From Lepidostoma basale (lineage: Eukaryota; Arthropoda; Insecta; Trichoptera; Lepidostomatidae), in the NCBI GenBank assembly GCA_022606425.2, contig JAHDVF020000992.1, forward strand, positions 248,001 through 312,000: DNA of 64,000 bases, given 5' to 3'. Positions 40,200-50,590 of the stretch are shown here, one piece after another. The first letter of the stretch is position 1; each line of letters starts with the position of its first letter. The position numbers were made by a program, and so were the translations under genes. The notes beneath the pieces are model-generated. The model was not told the DNA's origin. It worked only from the letters and a program-made list of their open reading frames with translations, and ran no database searches.

Positions 40200-40440
40200 T
40201 TTATTGTTTCTTGAACAATGATGTAAAACTCCATATTAAATAATTAATATGCATAAAAACGTCTGCTTTCTAGGAATTTTATTATATTTTATACAAAATG
40301 TTATGTTTTGCCCTTCAAATGTATTATCAAATGTTTGATAAGGGCAAATCACGTCATTCTATTTAAAATAATATATGATGAAACTCCTAGAAGACAGACG
40401 TTTTCATTCATATTATTAAAATTAAAATACCAAAATTGCT
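40200..40440. repeat. MITE-A palindrome with outer arms
   Basis: Outer TTGTTTCTTGAACAATGATG, then TTTCTAGGAATTTTATTATA and the inverse CTCCTAGAAGACAGACGTTT. Core boxes degraded. Confidence 0.6.
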
Positions 40441-40689
40441 TACATTAAAAAATGCATTAAAAGTTTTTATGAAGAACTCCCTTCATTCTAACCCTCCGAT
40501 AAAATCTCTGAAATAACTTAGCTGCTTTTTCTACTTCATAGCCTTGTCTCATTTACTTAGGGTCGGTTCTTCTTATATGGCTTCTCCAGCACTGTCTGTG
40601 AGACTAGTTTGAATGAGTCCCATCCACGTAAACTTGGGCCTGCCACATTCTCCAGGTTTATATATTACAAAAAGCTTTAAAAATCGAAC

Positions 40690-40945
40690 GTTATTCTCAT
40701 TAATATAACATCAAATAATAATTTTATTGAAAACGTCCGTTTTATAGAAGAAATTTTATGCAAGTGAGATGTTTTGTCTTGCTAGTACATTATCAAATAG
40801 ACATTTCCAATATCATTTAATAATGCTGTACTAGGGCGAAATATGTCACTTCCATAAAATGTAATAATACTTCTAGAAAACTAACGTTTTTCCAATATTA
40901 ATTATTTTATATGGAGTTTTGATCATTGCTTAAGAAACAAAAAAC
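40690..40945. repeat. MITE-A palindrome with outer arms
   Basis: AGATGTTTTGTCTTGCTAGT and CTGTACTAGGGCGAAATATG oppose each other. It ends TTGATCATTGCTTAAGAAAC. Confidence 0.6.
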
Positions 40946-41079
40946 AAAAAGCTTCTTGTAATCTTTATGTATACCTAATTTATTTCTTTAAATAATTAAT
41001 TGTTTTTAAACAAATTTATTTTTTAATTTCTTGTGTAAGCAAAAACATCAGCTCATTATTTTGAAGAAAGACGTTAGCA

Positions 41080-41480
41080 AACATCTTCTTCTTCTCCAAG
41101 TGCCCATCGGGTCCCCCCAACGCTACCGTTCACCTCGGCGAACATGTCCCTGTCCTGCGCCGCTCGGAACAGCTCCTCCACACTTCGGATGCCGGTCCAC
41201 TTCGTCACGTTTCGCAGCAGATGCCAGGACGTCTGTTTCCCACCGGCCCCTGGCGTCCCTCAATTTCCCCTCCAATATCAGTTGGAGAAGGTGATACTTT
41301 TCCCCACGCAGTACATGACCCAGATGTGAAATCTTCTGAACCTTGATAGTTGACAACAGCTCCCTGTCAACTCTAGCTCGCCTTAGGACTTAGGTATTGG
41401 TAACCATGTCTGTCCAGGGAATTCTGAGTATTCGGCGATAGAGCCACATTTCAAATGCTTCCAGTCTATGCATATCATAA
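41080..41480 (-). pseudogene. LINE C-terminus, (GAA)n-tailed family
   Basis: Minus: LSTIKVQKISHLGHVLRGEK, YHLLQLILEGKLRDARGRWE, then frameshifted RSVEELFRAAQDRDM-like end and a CTTCTTCTTC tail at 41082. Confidence 0.65.
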
Positions 41481-41734
41481 ACATCTAAATATTTTTTATT
41501 TGAATTTTAAGTGGCAACATATTTTTTTTAAATAACAATGCACGAAGCAACACTGCACCTAATGTATCGTATGATAATTTTTATAATTTATTAACACCCA
41601 TAAGATGGAAGAAATAATTTTGGATTATCAGTTTTTTAAAGGAAACAGTGGAACTAATTTGCTCCAAATGCACAAGCTACGAACGCCTTGAAATTATTTT
41701 AATATTTCATACATATGAACCAAGAACTCTAGCC

Positions 41735-42148
41735 CAGGGATGGCGAACCTTTTTCGCAAGTGGGTCAAATATTTTTTTTTAAATACGCGGGCTAGGGTTG
41801 TCATAAAAATGAAAATCATGACACATTTTTATTTAGAAGAAAGTCAATGGCGACCTTTTTAAAGCTCATCAGCGACTTCTGGTCAGTAGAATTCGGCGGC
41901 GACCAATTCGATTTTCCGGACTATTGACCATAAGTCGCTGATGAGCTAAAAAGAAAAAAAGGTCGTTGACGAAAAATATCCCTGATTGCGACCCAGAATT
42001 CAGTATCGATATTTTTTTAAATTCCAGTAATTGAGCTATCGCTCCTTTTTTGGGAGTCATCGCTAACTCGCTCACAAAGGTGAATCATTTCTAAAAGTTT
42101 AAACAAGTCAGATAATTTCTCCCGCGGGTCCGTCGTTCGTCATTCCTG
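41735..42148. mobile_element. hAT-type MITE (subfamily 2) with internal hairpin
   Basis: Left end CAGGGATGGCGAACC and right end GTTCGTCATTCCTG are inverted (12 of 14 match). Flanking octamers CTCTAGCC and GTCTAACC match at 6 of 8. Internal AGCTCATCAGCGACTT and AAGTCGCTGATGAGCT (41864-41951) form a strong fold-back. Non-coding, 414 bp. Confidence 0.68.
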
Positions 42149-42174
42149 GTCTAACCCATCTATCTGCTTGCTTT

Positions 42175-42335
42175 TTAGGGTATTCTTTCCGTCAAAATCT
42201 TCGCAATGAACTTATTATTATTTTGTTCATAACGTTCTTATTCACTTCTCATATCTGTACGTGGCATTTTATAATATAAAGATTTACTAAATATTCGTCT
42301 ACGAGTTTAACCAAACAGTTATATAATATTAAGAG
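42175..42335 (-). pseudogene. RTE-like LINE fragment
   Basis: GGGTATTCTTTCCGTCAAAA, TATTATTTTGTTCATAACGT and TCACTTCTCATATCTGTACG correspond to the NKIMKG and VRNEN-like blocks. Decayed. Confidence 0.42.
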
Positions 42336-42419
42336 GTTTTACGCAGTCAGGAGGAACGATATACTAATTTATTAACTCGAAAATATATAAACATTTTCTT
42401 CTATCTTTTTTTTTTAAAT

Positions 42420-42598
42420 CTGCCTAACATTTCTTCTTCTTTCGTCGTTCACTACTCTATCATATGTTGTTTTCCCGCACATTATTTTCAATGATCTTAT
42501 TTCTATGGTAATTATCCCACTTTCATCCTTCTTTTGCCAGCTTCAAGCTTCACTTCCATACATAGGGGTTAGCACTAGAACTCTTTTTTGAACTGCCA
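42420..42598 (-). pseudogene. RTE-like LINE fragment split by a SINE
   Basis: Minus: VLTPMYGSEA-, WQKKDES, IIMRSLK-MCGKTTYDRV-like codons. It resumes at 43032 (ATTTTTGCCAT) after the RTE-tailed SINE. Confidence 0.6.
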
Positions 42599-43020
42599 AA
42601 ACTAACTAACTAACCATCACGCCGTCTCCCCGAAAGGGTAGGCAGAAAGAATGGACTGTCACACTTTTACTGATGCGGCACTCCATCCTTCTCATTTCGC
42701 CCTGCGGGAGACGCGGTGTGATGGGTTGCGAACCTCATCAGCACCAATAGGCATCTCCCGCGCACACTTCGATCGTCCAACATCCACAAAATAAATTTAA
42801 AACAAATAATATAAAACACAATGATATAAAAAAAAATAAAAAAATTTAACACAAAATGTTATTTTTAGATGGTGCACATATTGTCTATATAATTTATGTT
42901 CCACGTATCCACCATTTTTAATTTAGCACATAATGTAATAACACATAATGTTTTTTTCGATGTTGCACATGTTAACATGGACGATCCGGACTTTTGTGTT
43001 TATTTAATTTATAAATTAAA
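42599..43020 (-). mobile_element. RTE-tailed SINE with 11-bp target duplication
   Basis: Tail AACTAACTAACTAACCATCA, the RTE-derived end, then GGAGACGCGGTGTGATGGG and GAACCTCATCAGCACCAATA, and the 5' half to ACTTTTGTGTTTATTTAATT. TTGAACTGCCA flanks it at 42588-42598 and 43021-43031. The element lies inside an older RTE fragment. Confidence 0.78.
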
Positions 43021-43164
43021 TTGAACTGCCATTTTTGCCATAATATGTATATCCAAGATACATATTACTATTTTATTTAAATTTTACTGTGAAGCATTCA
43101 CTTTGTGGTAAAACATTTTTTAAATATATTATTATTAGTATTTAAAATAATCTGTTATTACCAA

Positions 43165-43202
43165 GCCCTGAGGAAGCTTGGGTACAAGCAAAACTAATTG
43201 GC
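43165..43202 (+). ncRNA. Hammerhead-like motif, degraded
   Basis: GCC; CUGAGGA (exact CUGANGA); one A; GCUUG, loop GGUA, CAAGC; AAAACUAAUU where GAAAC-N2-GUH is expected; GGC. Stem I is only 3 bp and G12 is A, so activity is unlikely. Confidence 0.4.
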
Positions 43203-43629
43203 AATTAAAATAACCGAAAAGTGGTGAAAAAGAATGTGCATTGTTTTTATTTTATTTTATTTTAAATACGAATAATAATAATAATAAATATTATTTAACT
43301 CACATTTTCTACATATTATCTCTAATATGCTTGATTCGTAAAAAGATATTTGCATATAAAACGCCTTAATTATATGCATTTACTCGTATAACATACATAA
43401 GTTGGGATATACCATAAATCAGACTGCTTCCAATTTGGTCAAAAAGATATTGAACCACCTACAAAAACTATTTTCGTAACTGTTGTCAGGAAAAAAATAA
43501 GAATTTATTTCTTTCATTTTATATACGTATCATTTCTATCCACTACTGAATATTTTACATTCACTTCTTAAATATTAAGATGAATGCACATATTAATAAT
43601 TGTTTTAATTCCCATTTCAATCAAAATAA
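43203..43629. other. Intergenic, nothing assignable
   Basis: AT-rich, with an AATAATAAT run at 43271. Confidence 0.35.
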
Positions 43630-43830
43630 ACAATAAATACGAATGAAATAAAAGGTCTGGTTTCTAGAAGTTATATTATATTTTATGGGAATGAAATGTT
43701 TCGCATTGCTGAGGAATTATCAAATATGAGATAAAATATAATAAGAATTGTAGAAAACACACGTTTTCATTGGTATTAAATATTTAATATGGAATTTTAT
43801 ATCATTGTTCATGAAACAATAAAAAAAACA
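43630..43830. repeat. MITE-A palindrome
   Basis: AATACGAATGAAATAAAAGG, TTTATGGGAATGAAATGTTT and the inverse AGAATTGTAGAAAACACACG. The central part is shortened. Confidence 0.6.
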
Positions 43831-43865
43831 ATACATACTACGAGTATAGAAATTAAAACTTAAAT

Positions 43866-43922
43866 GTTTCCAAAATGTTTGGCAAAACAGCTGTCGCAAC
43901 AATCTTATTTTATTTAATGAAT
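43866..43922 (+). repeat. Group-1 repeat fragment
   Basis: GTTTGGCAAAACAGCTGTCG, that is (G)AAACAGCUGUCG with stem II degraded. Confidence 0.4.
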
Positions 43923-43964
43923 GATAGGTACAGTGTTTTGTTTTTGGAACTTTATTTTATTTAT

Positions 43965-44390
43965 CTAACTAACTAACCATCACGCCGTCTCCCCGAAGGG
44001 GTAGGCAGAAAGAATGGACTGCCACACTTTTCTTTCCTGACATATTTCTCTCGCTTCCTCAACATTCATACATCGTGTCATGCACGCGCGTCGATTTTTC
44101 TGACTCCTCACGTGGCCGACATTCAATATTTGATTTACAAGTATTTGATCGTGCCACGTTTTCCTCGGTCTTCCGATTCTATTTCTAGTTCCATTTACAT
44201 TGTTAACATATATTTTTTGTAGCATTATTTCTTCATTCATTCTTTCCATGTGTCCAAACCATCTTAATGATCCTTTCATTATTTTGTTCGTAACACTTTT
44301 ATTCGCACCGCATTCACTTCTTATATTTTCATTCGACACTATCATACACAGAGTATCCACACATGCGTCTAAGAGATCTCATTATGTCAA
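43965..44390 (-). pseudogene. RTE-like LINE 3' end, open 126-codon frame
   Basis: Minus frame 44360-43980: NENIRSECGANKSVTNKIMK, GSLRWFGHMERMNEEIML, RPRKTWHDQILVNQILNVGH, RACMTRCMNVEEAREICQER, VWQSILSAYPFGETA-stop. Tail TTAG (ACTAACTAACC at 43968). Two in-frame insertions (RIGRP for RGRP, ILVNQ for INQ) keep the frame. Truncated just upstream of DRVSNE. Confidence 0.74.
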
Positions 44391-44735
44391 TAAATAGGGG
44401 CGACCGATTACTGGAGAATGACTGGATTCCGAAAACGTTATGACTTTAATTGTTAATGACTTTAGAAGTTGTTGTATTTACTCAATGCTTCTGTAAAAAA
44501 ACTGCTTCATATTTAGATCGGATGTTGTGTAAGGCCAGATGATAATGCCGGGCAATTTGCATATTCTGTTGTAATTCTATAAAAAAAACATCTCATCAAT
44601 CTCAATTGCTCATCAGAAGCCGTCCCATTGAGATGACTACCACTCTTTCAAATTACGTTTCTGACGTATTCGCGTTCCATTCTCATTCGAATGGAGTACG
44701 TGTTACAGATAATTGAACATACCATCTAACCAACC
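44391..44735. other. Intergenic, nothing assignable
   Basis: A loose inverted pair near 44600-44640 (TCTCAATTGC / CATTGAGA) only. Confidence 0.35.
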
Positions 44736-45215
44736 GTCATGCCGTTTTCTTTAGTCGTGCCAGGTTTTCCACGGTCTTCCTCTATTTTTAGTTCCGTTTA
44801 CATCGTAAATATATATGGTTTTTTCCATTCTTTCTACATTCATTCTTTCCAAATGTCCTAATCTTCTCAATGATCCTTTCATTATTTTGTTCATAACACA
44901 TTAATTCGGAGCGCATTCACTACTTATATTTTCATTAGACATCCACAGATTTACACACATTTGTCTAAGAGATCTCATTTCTACTGCATTTATTATATTT
45001 CCATCTTCCTTCCCAGTTCTATGCTAGTTTTGGCCGACACTCTATGATATGTCAAAATTATTAAATGTGTTTATATTGTTACACTGTTACTATATGTGTC
45101 AAAATTTATTTATTATATAATATTGATAAGGGTATAAGGGTCGGTAAAAGAACACCGTTAAGCACTGCCATTTTAGCTTTTTTCTATGGGCTTTTGTCTT
45201 CGATGACAACTTAAA
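44736..45215 (-). pseudogene. RTE-like LINE fragments, decayed
   Basis: 44750-45025 covers RGRPWKTWHD back to the SLRQMC region; 45130-45215 has the ALLNGVLLPTLIP-like and LKVVIEDKSP-like blocks. About 100 bp between them is unrelated. Confidence 0.55.
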
Positions 45216-45244
45216 GTGCATTTGAAAAGAACTCTTCAAAAAAA

Positions 45245-45935
45245 ACTAACAAACTAACTAACCATCACGCCGTCTCCCCGAAGGGGTAGGCAGAAAGAAT
45301 GGACTGCCACACCTTTCTTTCCTGACATATTTCTCTTGCTACCTCAACATTCATACATCGTGTCATGCACGCGCGTCGATTTCTCTGACTCCTCACATGG
45401 CCGACATTCAATATTTGATTTATTTGATCGTGCCACGTTTTCCTTGGTCTTCCTCTATTTCTGGTACCATTTACATCATAAACATATAATTTTTTTACCA
45501 TTCTTTCTTCATTCATTCTTTCCATATGTCCAAACCATCTTAATGATCCTTTCATTATTTTGTTCATGACACCATCATTCGCACCGCATTCACTTCTTAT
45601 ATTTTCATTCGACACTCTATCATACACAGAATATCCACACATTCGTCTAAGAGATCTCATTTCTACTGCATTTATTCTACTTTCATCCTTCCTTTGCCAG
45701 TTCCATGCTTCGCTTCCATACATAAGGGTCGGTAGAAGAACACCATTGTGCACTGCCATTCTAGCTTTTTTGGATAGGTTTTTGTTTGCGATGACAACTT
45801 TAAGTGCACCATTCACTTTGTTGCCTGCCCCAACCCTTCTTTCAATATCCCTCTCCACTCTCCCATCTCTTGTAAACATACTACCTAAATACACAAACTC
45901 AACTACTTGCTCCAAGTTTTCACCATCTTCAACTC
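45245..45935 (-). pseudogene. RTE-like LINE 3' end, longest open copy
   Basis: Minus frame 45915-45265, 216 codons without a stop: EFVYLGSMFTRDGRVERDIE, RRVGAGNKVNGALKVVIANK, PTLMYGSEAWNWQRKDES, SLRRMCGYSVYDRVSNENIR, GSLRWFGHMERMNEERMVKK, NRGRPRKTWHDQINQILNVG, RACMTRCMNVEVAREICQER and SILSAYPFGETA-stop, then the TTAG tail at 45245-45262. This is the C-terminal region after the RT palm in an RTE-type LINE. It serves as reference for every decayed copy. It lacks endonuclease and RT catalytic motifs, so it is non-functional despite being open; an intact ORF implies recent insertion. Confidence 0.8.
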
Positions 45936-46024
45936 TTCAAAAAATGATAATAATAAACTAAGGGTCGGTATAAGAATACCATTAATGAACACAAATTAAT
46001 TACATTATCAATAAATATCACAAG

Positions 46025-46210
46025 ATAATCAATTCAAATGAAAAAGTTTGTTTTTTTGTAGTTAATAATATTTTATGGGAATTACATGTTTCCCATTGCT
46101 TAGTCATCATCAAATCTCTTAGCAAGGCAAAAATGTTATTTCCATAAAACAAAATAAAACTTTTAGAAAACAGACGTTTGGTTCATACAAATTATTTAAT
46201 ATAGAGACTT
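46025..46210. repeat. MITE-A palindrome
   Basis: AATATTTTATGGGAATTACA and TTTCCATAAAACAAAATAAA face each other; AACTTTTAGAAAACAGACGT marks the right arm. Confidence 0.6.
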
Positions 46211-46309
46211 ACACCATTTTTCAAGAAATATTCAATTCGTGTAACAGATTCATTACGTGATTTTTAAATGAAAATCACTGTATTTCTATTTTACAAACAT
46301 ATTAAATAT

Positions 46310-46510
46310 TGCATATTCAGAACGTTCTAAAGACAAAAATACTCATGACTTTGAAAAGTATCTTTCTTCCTAATGTCGAACCATCTCTCATACGTTCCTG
46401 GTATTATATATTTTTTTATATTTTACCTGTTCTCAATAGATGTCTAGAACTAAAATGATTGTTTGTAATATCTTTTGAGAAAATAAACTGATTTAATTGA
46501 TTGAATTGCA
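46310..46510 (+). pseudogene. jockey/CR1-like LINE 3' UTR
   Basis: AATACTCATGACTTTGAAAA, CTAATGTCGAACCATCTCTC, CTGTTCTCAATAGATGTCTA and the TTGATTGAATTG tail. Confidence 0.65.
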
Positions 46511-46514
46511 AAAA

Positions 46515-46592
46515 TTGAGAAATTCCTTAGACGTGTGTGTGGTAGAACAATGTACGACAAAATTTCAAACGCTGAAATCCTGTGCACGGCCT
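46515..46592 (+). pseudogene. RTE-like LINE fragment
   Basis: CVVEQCTTKFQTLK / RCVCGRTMYDKISNAEI-type codons, that is the RRMCGRTMYDRISNADI block of the GTT-tailed subfamily. It fuses to unrelated sequence at ATCCTG. Confidence 0.5.
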
Positions 46593-46797
46593 CCACTCCA
46601 GAACCCGTCTTCCCATCAGCTGTTGGTTCTCAAATAAATGTGGGTAGTCCACCACCACAACCGGCCTATCCTCAGAAATTTACAATTTTCTTCCCATATT
46701 ATAACAGAAAGTACTCGTATCTTGTATCTTCTACTGCTTCTGTAGATGGCAACGGGAAACCACTCCAGTAACACTAAGAAATCACTGTGGCTTTTTC

Positions 46798-46868
46798 CAA
46801 ACACCCTTGAGGTGAGCTATTTACGAAAACGGCGCTATACAAATTAACCTAATTATTATTTTTTTATT
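46798..46868 (+). pseudogene. ATT-tailed LINE 3' tail
   Basis: CACCCTTGAGGTGAGCTATT, CGAAAACGGCGCTATACAAA and TTAACCTAATTATTATT. Confidence 0.58.
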
Positions 46869-47180
46869 ATGGTGCGCTGGACGACCTGAAACTTGTACAC
46901 CAGACTCCTTGTCACCATCCACGTCTCGGCTCCATAAGTTATGTCCGCCTATTAATTAAGCCTTTTTTCTGATAAGGTCTAGATTTTAAATTTATGTTAT
47001 TTCATACACATTCAATTAAATAATAATTTAGCATGGTATCTACTCAAATCCTATTTTTAAGTTTTAATCCTAGGGATTGGTTCACAGCAAAGTTTAATAT
47101 ATGTTCTGGTCCTTCGGATTCCCCTTGGACTCCTATATGATAATAATGAAATCAAACATAAGCATGAAACAAGCAAAAGA
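46869..47180. other. Unassigned
   Basis: Around 46867-46960 (GGTGCGCTGGACGACCTGAA, CACCATCCACGTCTCGGCTC) reads on the minus strand like the YGAETWM-type region of another LINE. Not classified further. Confidence 0.35.
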
Positions 47181-47182
47181 AG

Positions 47183-47635
47183 GATGAAAATATAATAAAT
47201 GCAGTAGAAATGAGATCTCTTAGACGAATGTGTGAAAAACTGCGTATGATAGACTATAGAATGACGAATAAAGAAAGAATTGAAAAGAAAGTATATGTTA
47301 AACATTTAAACGGAACTAGAAATAGAAGAAGTCCGAGGAAAACGTATTCTTCTTCTTCTTTTAATAGATCTGACGATCTGTGACACAGACATCATGTCTC
47401 GTCGGATGATGAGGTCCAGCTGTCTTTCCATCTCTTATCTTCTTATCTTCTCTTCTCCGAGGAAAACGTGACACGATTAAATAAATCAAATATCGAGTGT
47501 CGACCACGTGAGGAGTCGGAAAAATCGACGTGCGTGCATGACATATGATGTATACATATTGAGGAAGCGAGAAAAGTCAATTTTTTCTGCCTATCCCTTA
47601 GGTGAGACAGCGTGATAGTTAGTTCGTTAGTTTTG
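47183..47635 (+). pseudogene. RTE-like LINE 3' end, interrupted by a small retro-insertion
   Basis: QKKDENIINAVEMRSLRRMC, a deletion, EKKVYVKHLNGTRNRRSPRK, the insertion, then PRKT-HDINKSNIECRPREE and the SIFSAYPLGETA end with a GTTAGTTCGTTAG tail. The WFGHMER block is missing. Confidence 0.66.
47346..47455 (-). mobile_element. 110-bp LINE 3' end insertion with 14-bp target duplication
   Basis: TCCGAGGAAAACGT is present at 47332-47345 and again at 47456-47469. The insert begins (CTT)n, the inverse of a GAAGAA tail, and carries AATAGATCTGACGATCTGTG, the 3' end seen at 48785-48872 (plus) and 55965-56085 (minus). Confidence 0.82.
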
Positions 47636-47639
47636 AAAT

Positions 47640-48074
47640 TTACGGTAATTTTTTAAAGACAAAATAACCAATTGGTCTACTTTCGTACAAATAAAATACA
47701 TACTTTTGTCATTTAAATAATGTTATTACTTGGTCACATGCTTACTTTGCACATAACCTAAATCTAGCAATACCAATATCAATTATGATATAAGTAGTTA
47801 CGTGTATTCCATATTGTGGTCATGGGAAACCGCAGAAATGTGCATTTCCAATCACAATTTATGATCTAACCCTTAGGACATTGTTAAGTGAAGATAAAAG
47901 GTTAAAATAACCTTGAAACTCCTTATATCAAATACATATTTATATTAATCACCTTATTTATGCCTTCAAGACATTTTATGCGAAAAACAAACAGATTAAA
48001 AATAATTATATTCATTATATAATAAGATATATAAAAGTCTCACAATATCCAGACAACATACAAGTATGTAATAG
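47640..48074. other. Intergenic, nothing assignable
   Basis: AT-rich. Confidence 0.4.
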
Positions 48075-48311
48075 CTCCCATAAGTTGACTGTTGATGATA
48101 TTAATATATCGAAGTGTTTCATCATAACCTATACTAGGGCTCACACGACGATCTATCACAGCTATACAATGGATGGTGTATCACTGGATAGGACTACGTC
48201 TTCGAAAGATTTTGGAGTTACATTCGATCCTAAATTGTCTTTCAGTCTTCATATTACATCAGTATGTAATAGATCCCATAAGATTTTGGGATTTGTTCTT
48301 AGGAGGAAGTA
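48075..48311 (+). pseudogene. jockey/R1-like RT fragment downstream of the active site
   Basis: LTVDDINISKCFIITYTRAH, YHSYTMDGVSLDRTTSSKDF, GVTFDPKLSFSLHITSVCNR, SHKILGFVLRRK-stop. The N-x-x-KC, DLGV-x-FD-x-L-x-F-x-x-H and K-x-LGF-x-x-R spacing is that of the RT thumb of jockey/CR1-type LINEs, parallel to 9115-9330. Confidence 0.65.
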
Positions 48312-48872
48312 ATGAGCTTTAGATATTTGGGAGTGGAGACCTGCATCCATAATAACCTTTATACCGACTGCATCCATAATAACCTTTATACCGAAGTACG
48401 AGAACAAGTCAAAAAAGCCTCTACCGTGTAAGGGTGTTTTAAGAACCTGATCTGGAAGAACGTATAGACAGCAAAGTCAAAATCTATAAGACATGCGTGA
48501 GACCTATCATGACGTATGCTGTAGAGACGCTGGGCGACACTGTACGAACCAAAAGTCTGCTAAAAACATTTGAGATGAAGATCCTAAGATCCATTGCTGG
48601 AAAAACTCTCCAAGATCGTTATCGTATCGCAAACATAAGATAAACTTACGAAATAGAGGGAAGCGCTCGGTTGAGTAAATTCAGAAGAAGATACCGGAAG
48701 GATCATGTAGCCAGAATGGATAATGATAAACTCGTATATACAGCCACTTATGAAATCCCTTCCGGACACCGTCCACCTGGAAGACCACCTTAGAGACAGC
48801 TGGGCCTCAAAATACCAGGAGGCATGATTTCTGTGCCACAGATCGTCAGATCTATTAAAAGAAGAAGAAGAT
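48305..48872 (+). pseudogene. LINE RT-thumb to C-terminus with GAA tail, frameshifted
   Basis: MSFRYLGVETCIHNNLYT, EVREQVKKAS, SKVKIYKTCVRPIMTYAVET-like, TVRTKSLLKTFEMKILRSIA, GKTLQDRYRIANIR, then a HVARMDNDKLVYTATYEIPS, GHRPPGRP box and a AAAAGAAGAAGAAGA tail. A 27-bp stretch (TGCATCCATAATAACCTTTA...) is duplicated in tandem at 48342-48395. Same family as 17200 and 40075. Confidence 0.66.
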
Positions 48873-48954
48873 ATATAAATTCAACTTGGAGGTGTGTTGC
48901 AGTATAGACAACGATACATACGCCATTTAAATATACGGAAAAAACTCCATAATC

Positions 48955-49145
48955 TGGGAACGACCTTGGTGGAAGAGTGGTAAAAGCTCTGACTGCCATA
49001 CTGAAGGTTCCCGGTTCGATTCCCGGGGATGGCACTGTGATTGTTACGCTGTCTTTGGTCTGGTGTAGAATTCTCGTGACAATAAAATGGCGATAGATTA
49101 GCTACCTACATGTCACGAGAATCAATATAAATCAGCTTAAAAACA
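48955..49145 (+). mobile_element. SINE-A copy, best preserved
   Basis: GACCTTGGTGGAAGAGTGGT, AAAAGCTCTGACTGCC, B box GGTTCGATTCCCGG, GATGGCACTGTGATTGTTAC, TCTTTGGTCTGGTGTAGAAT and CATGTCACGAGAATCAATAT. The A-to-B spacing resembles a tRNA gene, but the anticodon arm is not intact and the body is SINE. Confidence 0.74.
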
Positions 49146-50035
49146 AATTGTGACAAATTGTTTACAGTAATTGGGTTCAAGCGACCTGTTTTATACGTAA
49201 AAAAAAAAATTATCACTGGAAGTGTTTCAGGCAAAATAATTATTTGGCAGATTTCCTTATCATGGATATGATTATATGTTTAAAAAATTATTATTTATGT
49301 TTGAAATAAATATTTTTATCTTAACTCATATTTAAAAACCGTATTTAATCAATTTTCTTTCTTAATCAAACAATCACATAAAAAAGTTTCTGTAAAAACA
49401 CATCGTTATCCGTAATATGGAGAAAAAAAAACACAATTCGATAGGTAGGTACCTAGTGAGGGTCGAAATAATAACATTATTATATGTATATGTCATAGAT
49501 AATGGCTTCATCATCTCGTCACGAAAATCCCTAATCTACAGTTTGCGTGATTCAAAATTCGAGCGCCGTTCGAAATTTAATCAGTTTTGCAATGAACTCG
49601 TTGAGAGCAGACAGTACCCACCCGGGTACCTGCCCGGAGTGAATTGACAGCACGTTTTACAAGTCTTCATCGGTTATCAATCAATAATAAAATAAAGTAG
49701 GTACCTGCCCGATTGTGTTCGTGAGCATTGTATAAGTCCATTTATTATTTCGTAACAACAGTTTAAGTCCAAATAGTCTTGTTTTTATTATCCTAATTAT
49801 TTTATGCAAATCGTATCGACTTACTATTCCGTGCGTGCATACACCGTGTTTAAAACTTACGTTGTACTTATGAATCAAGGTGTGATTGTTTAATAACACT
49901 CAATTCTGAACATTCTGGCATAGTAAAAAAACGGTGTTTTTTGTACACAACTGGTTTTTTGAACCCAATTACTGTATACTGTATACAACATGTTTTACGC
50001 TAGAAGTCCGCATTGATCATGATTTTGCGTTTCAG
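49146..50035. other. Intergenic, nothing firm
   Basis: GTAGGTACCTAG / GTACCTGCCCG motifs near 49445 and 49625-49705; no coding signature. Confidence 0.38.
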
Positions 50036-50290
50036 ACATTGGGAAATGTATCAGATCTCCTACCACATGTCATGAGAATCAATATGATAACAGAATGTAA
50101 CAGTTATCATATTGATTCTCATGACATGTGATAAGTAGTTAATCTATCGCCATTGAATTGTCACGTGAATTCTACACCATACCTAAGAGAGTGTGACAAT
50201 CACACTGCCATCGCTGGGAATCGAACTCGGGACCTTCGGGTGGCTCTCATTGCATTTACCTTTCGGCCACGAAGGTTGTCAATCACATGT
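50036..50290 (-). mobile_element. SINE-A copy with inverted 3' end
   Basis: Minus SINE from 50275 (head, ACCTTCGTGG-type) to 50100. Its 3' end is followed by an inverted copy of itself (50060-50097, CATGTCATGAGAATCAATAT against ATATTGATTCTCATGACATG), a 3'-to-3' fold-back. Confidence 0.66.
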
Positions 50291-50297
50291 CATGGGA

Positions 50298-50590
50298 ATC
50301 AAACTAACTAACTAACTAACTAACCATCACGCTGTCTCGGGGGGGTTGGCAGAAAAAATGGACCGCCACACTGTTCTGTCTTGGCATACATCTCTCGATT
50401 CCTCTACATTTATACATCGTGTCATGCACGCACGTCGATTTCTCCGACTCTACACGTGACCGACTTTTAATGTTTAATTAATTTGATCGTGCTTAGTTTT
50501 CCTCGGCCTTCCTCTATTTCTAGCCCTGTTCTCGCCGTTAACATATACCTTCTTCACCATTCTGTCTTCACTCATTCTTTCAATGTGAAT
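50298..50590 (-). pseudogene. RTE-like LINE 3' end
   Basis: Tail (ACTA)n at 50305-50324; SGETA region disturbed by a G-run (CTCGGGGGGG); RACMTRCINVEESREVCQD, SRKNRRACMTR and KEGIRARGRPRKTKHDQ-like codons, to MERMSEDRMVKKVYV. Truncated there. Confidence 0.62.

Noticed and set aside
48955..49035. tRNA gene
   Set aside because: A- and B-box-like sequences are present, but the segment is the head of SINE-A and the anticodon arm and acceptor stem do not pair.
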